Assembly (NCBI RefSeq): GCF_011806455.1
Contig: NZ_JAATOT010000001.1
Span: 434,001-498,000, forward strand
DNA: 64,000 nt
Direction of reading: 5' to 3'
From: Celeribacter sp. HF31
GTDB taxonomy: Bacteria; Pseudomonadota; Alphaproteobacteria; Rhodobacterales; Rhodobacteraceae
The translations under genes and the position numbers were made by a program. The notes beneath the pieces are model-generated. The model did no database searches. It was given only the letters and a program-made list of their open reading frames with translations, and was not told where the DNA came from. Each line of letters begins with the position of its first letter. The stretch's first letter is position 1. Shown here one piece after another: positions 25,997 to 36,399 of the stretch.

Positions 25997-26797
25997 ATGC
26001 GAATGCTACAGGGGATCATGATTGCGCCGCCCATCTTATCTGCCCTGATCGTGGTGCTCTGCGTTGTGGCCCTGTGCCTTGGCGCCTATGGGATGACACG
26101 TCGGGTTCTGGGGCGCGGGGCGGATGCCGAGCGACGGGAGCTGGCGGGGTCGGTGATCTTTCGGGTCAGCGCGCTGCATGGTCTCGTCTTGGCGCTGGTC
26201 TTTGCTCAGGAGGTGGTGAACCTGCGCGATGTCTCGACGGTGTCCTCGCGGGAGGCGGCTTTGGTTGGCGATGTGTTCTACGATCTCAAGCGCTATGATG
26301 CGGCGCAAACCCTGCCGATCCGGGAAAGTCTCGCGCTCTATACCCGCCATGTTCTGGAGACCGAATGGGGCCTTTTGGCCGATGAGAACCAGTTGCACGA
26401 CCAGGCCTGGGCGGAATGGGAGGCGACCTATGAGGCGATCCTCGATCTGACGCCCGAGACGTTGCGACAGGAGAGTCTGCGCGCGATGATGCTTGATGGC
26501 ATTCGCGATGTGTCGATGCTTCGGCTCGAGCGGGAAGAGGCCGCGCGCGCGGGCGTCAATCCCTTGTTCCTTACGGCGGCCATCGTGGGGGTGATCCTGA
26601 CCGCGGCGGCCTATTTTACCTTTGAGCCTTCGCGTCTGAACCTGTTGCTCCTGACGATTTTCTCGTCTTACACCGGGCTCATCATCTTTTTCATCATCGC
26701 CTTCGCCAACCCCTATCACGCACCGGGCAAGGCGGCGCCGGTGAGTTTTGAATTGCTTTATCAGGGCGAAGTGCGAGAGCTGGCAGGCGGCGGGTAA
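25997..26797 (+). CDS. DUF4239-like membrane protein
   Basis: 266 residues from ATG 25997; ATGs at 26003 and 26018 (AGGGG four bases ahead of the latter) are alternatives. Topology: one long hydrophobic segment near the N-terminus (ILSALIVVLCVVALCLGAYG), a second short one (VSALHGLVLALVFAQEV), a soluble helical region of about 110 residues, and two closely spaced C-terminal spans (LTAAIVGVILTAAAYF, LLLLTIFSSYTGLIIFF). This layout and the acidic middle match DUF4239, a bestrophin-like family of unknown role. The stop codon abuts that of the convergent lactate dehydrogenase with no bases between. Confidence 0.65.
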   Translation: MRMLQGIMIAPPILSALIVVLCVVALCLGAYGMTRRVLGRGADAERRELAGSVIFRVSALHGLVLALVFAQEVVNLRDVSTVSSREAALVGDVFYDLKRYDAAQTLPIRESLALYTRHVLETEWGLLADENQLHDQAWAEWEATYEAILDLTPETLRQESLRAMMLDGIRDVSMLRLEREEAARAGVNPLFLTAAIVGVILTAAAYFTFEPSRLNLLLLTIFSSYTGLIIFFIIAFANPYHAPGKAAPVSFELLYQGEVRELAGGG

Positions 26798-27790
<993 letters not shown>

Positions 27791-27952
27791 TTAACGATCA
27801 ATGATGTCGGACAATAAGGCGGATCAATTCGCGTTTTGGCATGTCTTGACAGAGATGTCGGCAAATCCCTGCCTTTATGGCGTTTCATCGCTCTGAGGCC
27901 ACAATCTGTAGTGGCGCAGAGCCGGAAAAGCCGCTATTCTGAACAAATCAGA

Positions 27953-27966
27953 CCCGGAAAACCGGG
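27953..27966 (+). other. Leader hairpin ahead of ftsW
   Basis: CCCGG-AAAA-CCGGG preceded by AAATCAGA, 32 bp before the ftsW start. The same AAATCAGACCC prefix and a near-identical hairpin lie ahead of ddl, and a related one lies ahead of ftsZ. Confidence 0.5.
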
Positions 27967-27998
27967 CGTAAAATGATAACGAGGCAGTAGGCGGTATC

Positions 27999-29168
27999 AT
28001 GACAGAGATGGTGTATGGCTCGGCGCCGATGCGCGTGGGAGAGCCGATCTTGCCGCGTTGGTGGCGGACAATCGACAAATGGACGCTGTCCTGCGTCTTT
28101 ATTCTTTTTGGTGTCGGGCTTTTGTTGGGGCTCGCGGCCTCGCCGCCTCTGGCCGAAAAGAACGGGTTCACGGACCTGTTCCACTACGTCAAACGTCAGG
28201 CGTTTTTTGGCTCCGTCGGGCTGATGGTGATGATCGGCATCACCATGATGGACCCGGCGCGTGTGCGCCGTTTCGCCGTCGTGGGTTTTGTCCTTGCGCT
28301 GATCTCTCTGTTTCTTTTGCCTGCTTTCGGTACGGACTTTGGCAAGGGCGCGACGCGCTGGTTCTCTTTGGGCTTTGCCTCTGTCCAGCCCTCTGAGTTC
28401 CTGAAACCCGCCTTCGTCATCACCTCCGCTTGGCTCATGGCCGCCGGTCTTGAAATCGGTGGGCCTCCGGGGCGGATGTATTCTTTCCTGATCACTTCGC
28501 TTGTGGTGATCCTTCTGGCGCTGCAACCGGATTTCGGGCAGGCCTCTCTCATCCTCTTTGCCTGGGGTGTGATGTATTTCGTCGCCGGTGCGCCGCTGAC
28601 GCTGTTGGTCGGTATCGCGGGGCTCGTCGTTCTGGGCGGCACCTTCGCCTATAACAACTCCGAACACTTCGCGCGCCGCATCGACGGGTTCCTGAACCCG
28701 ACAATCGATCCCACGACCCAGATCGGTTACGCCACCAACGCCATCCGCGAGGGCGGCTTCTTTGGCGTCGGCGTGGGCGAGGGGACCGTGAAATGGTCGC
28801 TGCCCGATGCGCATACCGATTTCATCATTGCGGTTGCTGCCGAAGAATACGGGCTGATCCTCGTGCTCGTGATCATTGCGCTTTACGCGACCATCACCGT
28901 GCGCTCGCTCTGGCGCTTGCTCAAGGAACGCGACCCCTTCATCCGCCTTGCGGGCACCGGGCTCGCCTGTGCGTTTGGCATTCAGGCGTTCATCAACATG
29001 GGCGTCGCCGTGCGGCTTTTGCCCGCCAAAGGCATGACGCTGCCGTTTGTGTCCTATGGCGGCTCGTCCCTGATCGCTTCCGGCATTGCACTTGGTGCGC
29101 TTCTGGCCTTTACCCGCACCCGTCCGCAGGGCGAGATCGGTGACATCCTGATCCGTCGCGGCCGCTAA
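27999..29168 (+). CDS. ftsW: FtsW, SEDS-family septal peptidoglycan glycosyltransferase
   Basis: Polytopic divisome enzyme that polymerises lipid II together with FtsI. 389 residues, about ten spans. Conserved pieces: GATRWFSLGFASVQPSEFLKP (in parts; the ARRW-QPSE block), the large periplasmic loop with QIGYATNAIREGGFFGVGVGEG and LPDAHTDFIIAVAAEEYG carrying the catalytic-type Asp, and FINMGVAVRLLPAKGMTLPFVSYGGSS. The opposite orientation of the preceding gene means ftsW needs its own promoter in the 268 bp gap. It is followed 21 bases later by murG. Confidence 0.96.
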   Translation: MTEMVYGSAPMRVGEPILPRWWRTIDKWTLSCVFILFGVGLLLGLAASPPLAEKNGFTDLFHYVKRQAFFGSVGLMVMIGITMMDPARVRRFAVVGFVLALISLFLLPAFGTDFGKGATRWFSLGFASVQPSEFLKPAFVITSAWLMAAGLEIGGPPGRMYSFLITSLVVILLALQPDFGQASLILFAWGVMYFVAGAPLTLLVGIAGLVVLGGTFAYNNSEHFARRIDGFLNPTIDPTTQIGYATNAIREGGFFGVGVGEGTVKWSLPDAHTDFIIAVAAEEYGLILVLVIIALYATITVRSLWRLLKERDPFIRLAGTGLACAFGIQAFINMGVAVRLLPAKGMTLPFVSYGGSSLIASGIALGALLAFTRTRPQGEIGDILIRRGR

Positions 29169-29189
29169 ACGATATAAAAGAGGTTCCAA

Positions 29190-30287
29190 ATGACCCAAGC
29201 CCCCCTTCTTGTCATCGCCGCCGGCGGCACCGGCGGACATATGTTCCCGGCGCAGTCCCTGGCCGAGGTGATGCTGGCGCGGGGCTGGCGGGTGAAACTG
29301 TCGACCGATGCCCGTGGCGCGCGTTACACCGGCGCCTTCCCGCAGGGGGTGGAGATCGAGGTCATGCCCTCCGCCACCTTCGCGCGCGGTGGATTGGCGG
29401 CGAAAGCGATGGTTCTGCCGCGCATCATGGGCGGCGTGTTCAAAGCCATGTCGAATTTCATGCGCGACAAGCCCGCCGTGGTGGTGGGCTTTGGCGGCTA
29501 CCCGGCGATCCCGGCGGTGGCGGCGGCGACGCTGATGAAGCTGCCCCGGATGATCCACGAACAGAACGGCATTCTGGGGCGGGTCAATCAGGTCTTTGCC
29601 AAACGCGTCGATAAGGTCGCCTGCGGCACCTGGCCGACCAAACTGCCCGAAGGCGTCGAGGGCGTCTACACCGGCAATCCGGTGCGCGGCGCCATTCTTG
29701 AAAAATACGCGGCACCTTACATTGCGCCCGGTGACTACCCGATGGAAATTCTGGTGATGGGCGGCTCGCAAGGCGCGCGCATCCTCTCCGACGTGGTGCC
29801 CGAAGCCATCGCGCGGCTGCCGGAGCGGATGCTCGCCAATCTGCGCATCAGCCAACAGGCCCGCGCCGAGGACCTCGACCGCGTGACCGAATTCTACCAG
29901 GCGCGCGGCATTCAGGCCGATGTTCAAACCTTTATCCACGACGTGCCGAAACGGATGAGCGAGAGCCAGTTGGTGATCACCCGCTCGGGCGCGTCCTCTG
30001 TGGCGGATGTGTCCGTGATCGGACGCCCTGCGATCTTCATCCCCTTCGCGGCGGCCACCGCCGATCACCAGACCGCGAATGCCCGCGGGCTTGTGGAGGC
30101 CGATGCGGCGATCATGATCCCCGAAAGCCAGCTGACGCCCGAGAGCCTCGCCGAGCAGATCGAAAACGTTCTGAGCCACCCCGACGGCGCTTTGATGATG
30201 GCGCAGGCGGCGCTGTCGGTGTCGAAACCGCAAGCGGCCGAAGAATTGGCGGCACTGGTCGAAGATCTGGCTTTCAAGACAAAATAA
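29190..30287 (+). CDS. murG: MurG, UDP-GlcNAc:lipid I GlcNAc transferase
   Basis: Peripheral inner-membrane glycosyltransferase making lipid II. 365 residues, GT-B fold. Glycine-rich loop [15 protein letters not shown] (11-25), [31 protein letters not shown] and the C-terminal donor-binding [21 protein letters not shown] with ADHQTANA, all typical. AGAGG precedes the ATG by eight bases. Between ftsW and murC in the same direction. Confidence 0.97.
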   Translation: MTQAPLLVIAAGGTGGHMFPAQSLAEVMLARGWRVKLSTDARGARYTGAFPQGVEIEVMPSATFARGGLAAKAMVLPRIMGGVFKAMSNFMRDKPAVVVGFGGYPAIPAVAAATLMKLPRMIHEQNGILGRVNQVFAKRVDKVACGTWPTKLPEGVEGVYTGNPVRGAILEKYAAPYIAPGDYPMEILVMGGSQGARILSDVVPEAIARLPERMLANLRISQQARAEDLDRVTEFYQARGIQADVQTFIHDVPKRMSESQLVITRSGASSVADVSVIGRPAIFIPFAAATADHQTANARGLVEADAAIMIPESQLTPESLAEQIENVLSHPDGALMMAQAALSVSKPQAAEELAALVEDLAFKTK

Positions 30288-30328
30288 CGATGCTCTTTCA
30301 GGGCACGACAGACGAGTGAGACGATAAG

Positions 30329-31732
30329 ATGAACGCGAGCGTAACCAAACTCCCCACCGAAATGGGCCCGATCCACTTTGTCGGCATTGGCGGCATCGGC
30401 ATGTCCGGCATTGCCGAGGTGCTGTTGAACCATGGCTATCGGGTGCAGGGGTCGGATTTGAAGGCCTCGAAAATCACCGATCGTCTGAAAGAACTGGGCG
30501 CGGTGATCTATGAGGGCCAACGCGCAGAAAACCTCGAAGACGCGGAGGTCGTGGTGATCTCCAGCGCCATCAAACCCGGCAACCCGGAACTGGACGCCGC
30601 GCGTCTCAAGGGCCTGCCGGTGGTGCGTCGCGCGGAGATGCTCGCGGAACTCATGCGTCTCAAATCCAACGTTGCCGTCGCGGGCACGCATGGCAAGACC
30701 ACGACCACGACGCTGGTCGCCGAACTTCTGGTCGCGGGCGGCATCGACCCGACGGTGATCAATGGCGGTATCATCCACGCTTATGGCTCGAACGCCCGGA
30801 TGGGGCAGGGCGACTGGATGGTCGTCGAGGCCGATGAGAGCGACGGGACCTTCAACCGTCTGCCCGCCACCATCGCCATCGTCACCAATATCGACCCGGA
30901 GCATATGGAGCATTGGGGCACCATCGAGAAGCTGCGCGAAGGCTTCTACGATTTCGTCTCCGGCATTCCGTTTTACGGCCTTGCGGTGTGTTGCACCGAT
31001 CACCCGGAGGTGCAGAGCCTTGTGGGCAAGATCACCGACCGCCGTGTCGTCACCTATGGTTTCAACGCCCAGGCCGATGTCCGCGCCGTCAATTTGACCT
31101 ACAAAAAAGGCGTGGCGCAGTTCGACATCGTTCTGGCCGCCGAGGATATGGTGATCGAGGGCTGTACCCTGCCGATGCCGGGCGATCACAACGTGTCCAA
31201 TGCCTTGGCCGCTGTTGCCGTCTCGCGTCATCTCGGCATGAAGGCCGAAGAGATCAAACAGGCGCTTGCGGCCTTCGGCGGGGTGAACCGTCGCTTTACC
31301 CGCGTGGGCGAAGTGAACGGCGTGACGATCATTGACGATTACGGCCACCACCCGGTTGAAATCGCCGCCGTGCTGAAAGCCGCGCGTCAGGCCTCCGAAG
31401 GCCGCGTCATTGCCGTGCATCAGCCGCACCGCTATTCGCGTCTGCACAGCCTGTTCGACGACTTCTGTACCTGTTTCAACGAGGCCGATGTCGTCGGCAT
31501 CGCCGAGGTTTACGCCGCAGGCGAGGAGCCGATCGAAGGCGCGTCGCGCGACGATCTTGTCGCCGGTCTTATCCGTCACGGCCACCGCCATGCCCGCGCT
31601 GTGACCTCCGAGGACGATCTGGTCCGTCTTGTGCGCGAACAGACCCGCGAGGGCGATATGGTCGTCTGTCTGGGTGCAGGGACGATTTCCGCCTGGGCGC
31701 ATAACCTGCCGGAGCGGCTCTCCAAGGGCTGA
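30329..31732 (+). CDS. murC: MurC, UDP-MurNAc:L-alanine ligase
   Basis: First amino-acid ligase of the stem peptide, 467 residues. Opening [17 protein letters not shown] with its Rossmann loop, P-loop [11 protein letters not shown] (about 118-128), EADESDGTF, the MurC-type [12 protein letters not shown], and in the third domain [15 protein letters not shown] and VHQPHRYSR. Same-strand neighbours are murG upstream (41 bp) and an APC permease downstream (89 bp). Confidence 0.97.
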   Translation: MNASVTKLPTEMGPIHFVGIGGIGMSGIAEVLLNHGYRVQGSDLKASKITDRLKELGAVIYEGQRAENLEDAEVVVISSAIKPGNPELDAARLKGLPVVRRAEMLAELMRLKSNVAVAGTHGKTTTTTLVAELLVAGGIDPTVINGGIIHAYGSNARMGQGDWMVVEADESDGTFNRLPATIAIVTNIDPEHMEHWGTIEKLREGFYDFVSGIPFYGLAVCCTDHPEVQSLVGKITDRRVVTYGFNAQADVRAVNLTYKKGVAQFDIVLAAEDMVIEGCTLPMPGDHNVSNALAAVAVSRHLGMKAEEIKQALAAFGGVNRRFTRVGEVNGVTIIDDYGHHPVEIAAVLKAARQASEGRVIAVHQPHRYSRLHSLFDDFCTCFNEADVVGIAEVYAAGEEPIEGASRDDLVAGLIRHGHRHARAVTSEDDLVRLVREQTREGDMVVCLGAGTISAWAHNLPERLSKG

Positions 31733-31821
31733 GGCTCAAAAGCGGACCTCTGCTTTGTTCTGACGCAGAGACAGAGGTGTGGCTCCGGGATACTCTTATC
31801 GCACCTTCTCTGGAGACCGCC

Positions 31822-33009
31822 ATGTCCGACCATCTCAAACGCCGCATCGGCCCCGGATTGCTCACCGCTTATGGCGTGGGCGTCATGGTCGGTGCGGGGA
31901 TTTACGTCCTCGTCGGCACGGTCGCGGCACAGGCCGGAATTTACGCGCCCTTGGCCTTTTTGCTCGCCGGTCTGATTGCCGCGCCCTCAGCACTTTCCTA
32001 CGCCGAATTGTCCACCCGCATCCCCGAAGCGGCGGGCGAGGCCGCCTATGTCGAGGCGGGTTCGGGCTCGCGCGCTCTGGGGCTCATCGTCGGGCTTGCC
32101 ATCGTTGCGGGTGGCACCCTGTCGTCCGCCGCCGTTTTGCGCGGGGGCGCGGGTTATCTCACTGCGTTCGTTGACATTCCTTTCAATCTCGCCGTGATCG
32201 GATTGGGCCTGATACTGGTCTGTGTCGCCATCGTCGGCGTGCTCGAAAGCCTCGCCATGGCGGCTCTTTTCACCGTGATCGAAGTCATCGGTCTTATGCT
32301 TGTCGTCTGGGCCGGTTGGCAGGCGCCGGTGTCGCCAGATTTCACTGCCCCCGCCGCGCCTTATCTGCCCGGCATCGGCGTGGCCGCGACGCTGGCGTTT
32401 TTCGCCTTCATCGGCTTTGAGGACATCGTCAACATGGCCGAAGAGGTGAAACACCCCGAGCGCAGCCTGCCCATCGCCATCATCGGCTCCCTGATCATCA
32501 CCACGCTGCTCTACGCGGGCGTCACGGTGACCGCCGTGCGCGCCGTCCCGCTCGAAGACCTCGCCGCCTCTGAGCGCCCCTTGGCGCTGGTCTATGAGGC
32601 GGGTGGCGGGCATGTCGTCGTGCTCTCCGCCATTGCCGTCACCGCCGCCTTGAACGGGGTTCTGGCGCAGGTCGTCATGGCCGCGCGGGTGCTCTTTGGC
32701 CTTGGCAAGCGCGGCGGGCCTCTTGGGGTGCTCCGCCACACCCATCCGCGCTTTGGCACGCCGGTTCTGGCCACCCTGTTGATCGGCGTGGTGGTGATCG
32801 GGGCGGCGCTTGTGCTGCCGGTTTCCGATCTGGCGGGTGTGACCTCGACCATCTTGCTCGTGGTCTTCACACTGGTGAACGGATCGCTCATCTTGCTGAA
32901 ACGCAAGGCCCCCAAAGCGCCCTTCCGCGTGGCCGCTTGGGTGCCCGTGGTTGGCCTGGTCTTTGCGCTTCTGGCCCTGGTCGCTTTTGCCTTCGGAGCC
33001 GTCTCGTGA
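31822..33009 (+). CDS. APC-superfamily amino acid permease
   Basis: Inner-membrane amino acid or amine transporter, 395 residues from ATG 31822 (GGAG seven bases upstream); about twelve spans. TM1 carries the APC loop GVGVMVGAGIYVLVG, followed by AELSTRIPEAAGEAAYVE and, in TM6, FFAFIGFEDIVNMAEEVKHPERSLP, a very recognisable APC stretch. Substrate not determinable. Its presence inside the dcw region has no known functional link to cell wall synthesis. Its stop overlaps the next start as GTGA, so the three small genes that follow may be co-transcribed. Confidence 0.9.
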   Translation: MSDHLKRRIGPGLLTAYGVGVMVGAGIYVLVGTVAAQAGIYAPLAFLLAGLIAAPSALSYAELSTRIPEAAGEAAYVEAGSGSRALGLIVGLAIVAGGTLSSAAVLRGGAGYLTAFVDIPFNLAVIGLGLILVCVAIVGVLESLAMAALFTVIEVIGLMLVVWAGWQAPVSPDFTAPAAPYLPGIGVAATLAFFAFIGFEDIVNMAEEVKHPERSLPIAIIGSLIITTLLYAGVTVTAVRAVPLEDLAASERPLALVYEAGGGHVVVLSAIAVTAALNGVLAQVVMAARVLFGLGKRGGPLGVLRHTHPRFGTPVLATLLIGVVVIGAALVLPVSDLAGVTSTILLVVFTLVNGSLILLKRKAPKAPFRVAAWVPVVGLVFALLALVAFAFGAVS

Positions 33010-33269
33010 ACGGTCTTGTCGAGGTCGTCGACAACCCCCTGATAGCGCTCGCATTATGGGCGCTTGCCACCATGGCGCTTGCTCCGTTACCCTTGCGATA
33101 CCAGATTCTCCCCGGATCGGCGCTTTTGCTCGTGCTGCCCGTGGTGCTCATCTGGACCGGGCTGACCTATGGGGTCTGGCCGGTGTTGATCGGTTTAGCT
33201 GCTGCCGTGTCTTTGTTTCGAAAGCCGCTCAAGGTGCTGTGGAGGCGTCTTGTGCGGGGAATCAAATAG
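33006..33269 (+). CDS. Small membrane protein of the murC-murB interval
   Basis: 87 residues from GTG 33006, overlapping the permease stop. Three hydrophobic segments (PLIALALWALATMALAPL, PGSALLLVLPVVLIW, VWPVLIGLAAAVSLF) and a basic end (RKPLKVLWRRLVRG). The last 35 residues follow the same pattern as the next protein (G-x-W, AA-x-VS, R-x-P, R-x-VR), so the two are probably ancient paralogues. Members sit between murC and murB in Rhodobacterales. Function unknown. Confidence 0.65.
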   Translation: MNGLVEVVDNPLIALALWALATMALAPLPLRYQILPGSALLLVLPVVLIWTGLTYGVWPVLIGLAAAVSLFRKPLKVLWRRLVRGIK

Positions 33270-33281
33270 GAAGTGGCCGCT

Positions 33282-33542
33282 ATGACCCTGTCCCTCACAC
33301 TGGCCTGTTTCTGGGCCGTGCTCGCCAATGTGATCGCGATGTTCCCGTCGCGCCGCCACCATTGGCCCGCAGCCTATGTGCTGATCGCGCTGGGGGTGCC
33401 GCTTTTGGGATTTGTCACCTATGAGAACGGGCCTTGGGTGGGGCTTGTGGTGTTTGCCGCAGGCGTGTCGATCCTGCGCTGGCCTGTGGTTTACTTAGGC
33501 CGTTGGGTGCGGCGAACCCTGACGCGCGGCCCGGCGGAATAG
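33282..33542 (+). CDS. DUF2484-family small membrane protein
   Basis: 86 residues from ATG 33282, eight bases after AGGAAG; a GTG at 33273 is the alternative. Three predicted spans (SLTLACFWAVLANVIAMF, AAYVLIALGVPLLGFVTY, GLVVFAAGVSILRWPVVY) with an RRHHWPAAY loop and a basic tail. DUF2484 genes are confined largely to Rhodobacterales and sit next to murB, as here (with one extra gene between). Role unknown; a link to envelope assembly is suggested only by this stable neighbourhood. Confidence 0.75.
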   Translation: MTLSLTLACFWAVLANVIAMFPSRRHHWPAAYVLIALGVPLLGFVTYENGPWVGLVVFAAGVSILRWPVVYLGRWVRRTLTRGPAE

Positions 33543-33619
33543 GGCAAATCCGCTGTTCCGGTTTGCGGGGGAAGCCGTTAAGATTTGTGTCAGATTGATG
33601 CGATTGGGGCGGGCCGGAT

Positions 33620-35218
33620 TTGGATATTTCTGAGATTAAGGACGAAAAGACGCTTGAGGCGTGGTTGCAGGGGCGTCCTCGTGAGGATGCGGTTGCGGTT
33701 GCTGCGCGGGCGGCGCTGCGGGTGTTGCCGGTTTATTGGCAGTGGAGCCTGTCAGAGAATGCGCGCAAACGTGATTTGACTGCTATACATGTTCTGCGCT
33801 CCGTCTTGATTTCAGGGGTTGCAGTGGTGTCTCTAACTCCTGAAATCGAAGCCTCTGCTAGCTATGCCTCTTATTTTGCGGATGCAGCCAGTTATGCCAC
33901 CGAAGCCGCCGCTGATGCTTCCGCTTATTCAGCCGAAGCTGCTGTCTATTCCGTAGTTCGTGCTATCGAAACCGCCGCCTATGCCGCTGAATCCGCCGGC
34001 TACGCTGCTGAAGCCGCTGCCGAAGTCGCCGAGTCTGCCGAAGAGGCTCGTGCGATTGTTTGGCGGTCGATACGGATGGATTGCGCCGCCCTGGAAAAGG
34101 GAGAAGATATTTTCACCTTTCCGCTGTGGAGTGGAAAGGTGCCTTTTGAGAGATTTTGGCTGGATATAGAACAAGCGCTCACACACTCGAAGAATGCACC
34201 TGAAACATGGAGATTTTGGCTCGATTGGTACGCCGCCATGCTCGACCCGATCAAGAACCCGCCTGATTGGGGGCTTTACGCGCAGGTCGCCCTAATCGAA
34301 GATGAAGCCTGGGATTATGGCCCGGAAGCGATTGCAGAGCGGATTGAAAAGATTGAAGGGGCGCGTCAGTCGAAGCAGGACACAAGAAGTGTGGCGCGTG
34401 AGGAGGCGCAACTTCTGCTTAAGCAAGTCGAACGACTCGAGAGAGTTGTTCCAGCGCTTTCTAATGAAATAGCAGCACTCCGAGAGCATTTCGAGCAAGT
34501 TAAAGATCAGGCGAAAAGCATTGATCAAAATCACTCGAAAGCAAGTAAAACAGCTGAAACGATACTTGCGCACACTGCGAATGCAATAGCGCAAAGCGAA
34601 GCCACAGTTGAGCAACGCTTCGAGGAGCTTCAAGCCGAATATGAGGCCAAATTTCAGGCGTCTCTTGATACGTTTAACGCCGCCAACCGGATCAAGGCGC
34701 CAGTTGAGCTGTGGTCTGAAAAGGAACGTGAGCACGAAGAACAACGGGACAATGCATTTGGAGGTTTCGTCTTAGGGCTTTTTGTCATTGCGATCGCAGT
34801 AGGTTGGGTCGGTTACACGCTTTTGAACCCAAGTGAAAACTTGATTTTGGCGCTATCACCTGTGGGTTGTGACCTTATTAAGCACCCCGAGCTGTGCAAA
34901 GGCTTCAGTTTCCGTGGTATGATCTTGTCAGGTTCCGTGCTGACGCTTTTGACGCTCGCGCTCTGGTTCACCCGCATTCAGATGAAGCAATATCTCTCAG
35001 AGCGCCATTTGGTTTTGGACGCGCGAGAGCGCCGCGCTTTCGCCCAAACTTATATCGGACTGATTGAGGAAGGAGATACCAGCAAAGAGGCCCAAGAACA
35101 GCGCGCCTTGGTCTATGCTGCACTGTTCCGGCCGAGTTCTGACGGTATCATCAAAGACGAAGGTGGGATTGATCCGTCGCTCACGGCGGCGCTGAGTAAA
35201 TTGCTGGCGGGGAAGTAA
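33620..35218 (+). CDS. Alanine-rich coiled-coil membrane protein with DUF6161-like C-terminus
   Basis: 532 residues, start TTG at 33620 (the frame is closed by TGA at 33596, and no ATG or GTG is available nearby). Domains as read: residues 1-65 globular (LEAWLQGRPREDAVAVAARA, LTAIHVLRSVLISGVA); 75-150 an alanine repeat with a YAAEAA-like period and tyrosines; 150-250 Trp-rich (WRFWLDWYAAMLDP, WDYGPEAIAERIEKIEG); 265-375 coiled coil; two membrane spans (about 390-410 and 440-455); and a C-terminus reading LSERHLVLDARERRAFAQTY that fits DUF6161. Base composition is visibly AT-richer than in the flanking mur genes, notably 34380-34700, suggesting acquisition. Function unknown. Confidence 0.6.
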   Translation: MDISEIKDEKTLEAWLQGRPREDAVAVAARAALRVLPVYWQWSLSENARKRDLTAIHVLRSVLISGVAVVSLTPEIEASASYASYFADAASYATEAAADASAYSAEAAVYSVVRAIETAAYAAESAGYAAEAAAEVAESAEEARAIVWRSIRMDCAALEKGEDIFTFPLWSGKVPFERFWLDIEQALTHSKNAPETWRFWLDWYAAMLDPIKNPPDWGLYAQVALIEDEAWDYGPEAIAERIEKIEGARQSKQDTRSVAREEAQLLLKQVERLERVVPALSNEIAALREHFEQVKDQAKSIDQNHSKASKTAETILAHTANAIAQSEATVEQRFEELQAEYEAKFQASLDTFNAANRIKAPVELWSEKEREHEEQRDNAFGGFVLGLFVIAIAVGWVGYTLLNPSENLILALSPVGCDLIKHPELCKGFSFRGMILSGSVLTLLTLALWFTRIQMKQYLSERHLVLDARERRAFAQTYIGLIEEGDTSKEAQEQRALVYAALFRPSSDGIIKDEGGIDPSLTAALSKLLAGK

Positions 35219-35278
35219 CCCTTCCCCCCATCCCCCAATCTGCTATGACGCGCTAAACCCGATGCAAGAGAGCCGTAC

Positions 35279-36250
35279 ATGACCCAGACCTACCCCACGC
35301 CCCGAGGCAAGCTGACCGAGAACCGGGCTTTGGCCGATCTCACGTGGTTGCGTGTCGGCGGGCCGGCGGATGCGCTGTTTCAGCCTGCGGACCTTGAGGA
35401 TTTGCAGAGCTTTCTTGCGGATCTCGACCCCTCCGTTGCCGTCTTCCCGATGGGCGTCGGCTCGAACCTGATCGTGCGCGATGGCGGCATTCGCGCCGTG
35501 GTGATCCGCATGGGGCGGGGGTTTAATGGCATTGAGATCGAGGGCAATCGGGTGACCGCGGGTGTTGCCATGCTCGACGCCCATGTGGCGCGCAAGGCGG
35601 CGCAGGCCGGGTTGGATCTGACCTTCCTGCGCACCATTCCGGGCGCCATCGGGGGCGCTGTGCGGATGAATGCCGGGTGCTACGGGTCCTATGTGGCTGA
35701 TCATTTCGTCTCCGCCAAGGCCGTGACGCGCGCTGGCGAACTGGTGACACTCACCGCCCAGGATTTGAAGTTTCAATACCGCCAGACCGACCTGCCCGAC
35801 GGCTATGTGATCGTCGAGGCCACCTTTGAGGCCGAACGCGGCGATCCTGCCGAGCTTGAGGCGCGCATGGCCGATCAGCTCGCCCGCCGCGATGCCTCCC
35901 AGCCGACCAAGGAACGCAGTGCGGGCTCGACGTTTCGCAACCCGGCGGGGTTCTCCTCGACGGGCAAGGCCGACGATGTGCACGATCTCAAGGCCTGGAA
36001 AGTCATTGATGACGCGGGGCTTCGGGGCTTTTCCATCGGCGGCGCGCAGATGAGCGAGATGCATTCCAACTTCATGATCAACATGGGTGAGGCCACCGCG
36101 CATGATCTCGAACTTTTGGGCGAGACGGTGCGAAAAAAAGTATTTCAAAACGCCGGTCTCGCGTTACAGTGGGAAATTAAGCGCATCGGCGAATTTTCTG
36201 GCGATCCGATCCCGGATGGCCTTGCCGAAGCACAAATTTCCGAGGCATAA
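35279..36250 (+). CDS. murB: MurB, UDP-N-acetylenolpyruvoylglucosamine reductase
   Basis: FAD- and NADPH-dependent reduction giving UDP-MurNAc, 323 residues, type with the shorter C-terminal domain. FAD contacts [11 protein letters not shown] and [13 protein letters not shown]; the middle carries GIPG-like [21 protein letters not shown]; the proton-donor Ser is in [13 protein letters not shown] (about 222). A probable own promoter region is the short gap after the DUF6161-type gene. It is followed by 149 bp with two small hairpins before ddl. Confidence 0.96.
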   Translation: MTQTYPTPRGKLTENRALADLTWLRVGGPADALFQPADLEDLQSFLADLDPSVAVFPMGVGSNLIVRDGGIRAVVIRMGRGFNGIEIEGNRVTAGVAMLDAHVARKAAQAGLDLTFLRTIPGAIGGAVRMNAGCYGSYVADHFVSAKAVTRAGELVTLTAQDLKFQYRQTDLPDGYVIVEATFEAERGDPAELEARMADQLARRDASQPTKERSAGSTFRNPAGFSSTGKADDVHDLKAWKVIDDAGLRGFSIGGAQMSEMHSNFMINMGEATAHDLELLGETVRKKVFQNAGLALQWEIKRIGEFSGDPIPDGLAEAQISEA

Positions 36251-36280
36251 GTGCCTTACGCGCTCTGAGCAGGGCGTGTT

Positions 36281-36323
36281 TTCCCGAAAGGGAATAAATC
36301 AGACCCCGAAACGGGGCGATTTT
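36281..36323 (+). other. Two small hairpins between murB and ddl
   Basis: TTCCC-GAAA-GGGAA (36281-36294) and CCCCG-AAA-CGGGG (36304-36316) followed by CGATTTTTC. The second may act as a weak terminator. Its prefix AAATCAGACCC (36296-36306) is identical to the one before ftsW. Confidence 0.5.
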
Positions 36324-36399
36324 TCAAAGGGTCGCACAAGATGACCCAATGTGTCACGGGTCGCGAAAAGACGATCCTGTAAATTTGAGGCGAGTGGAC

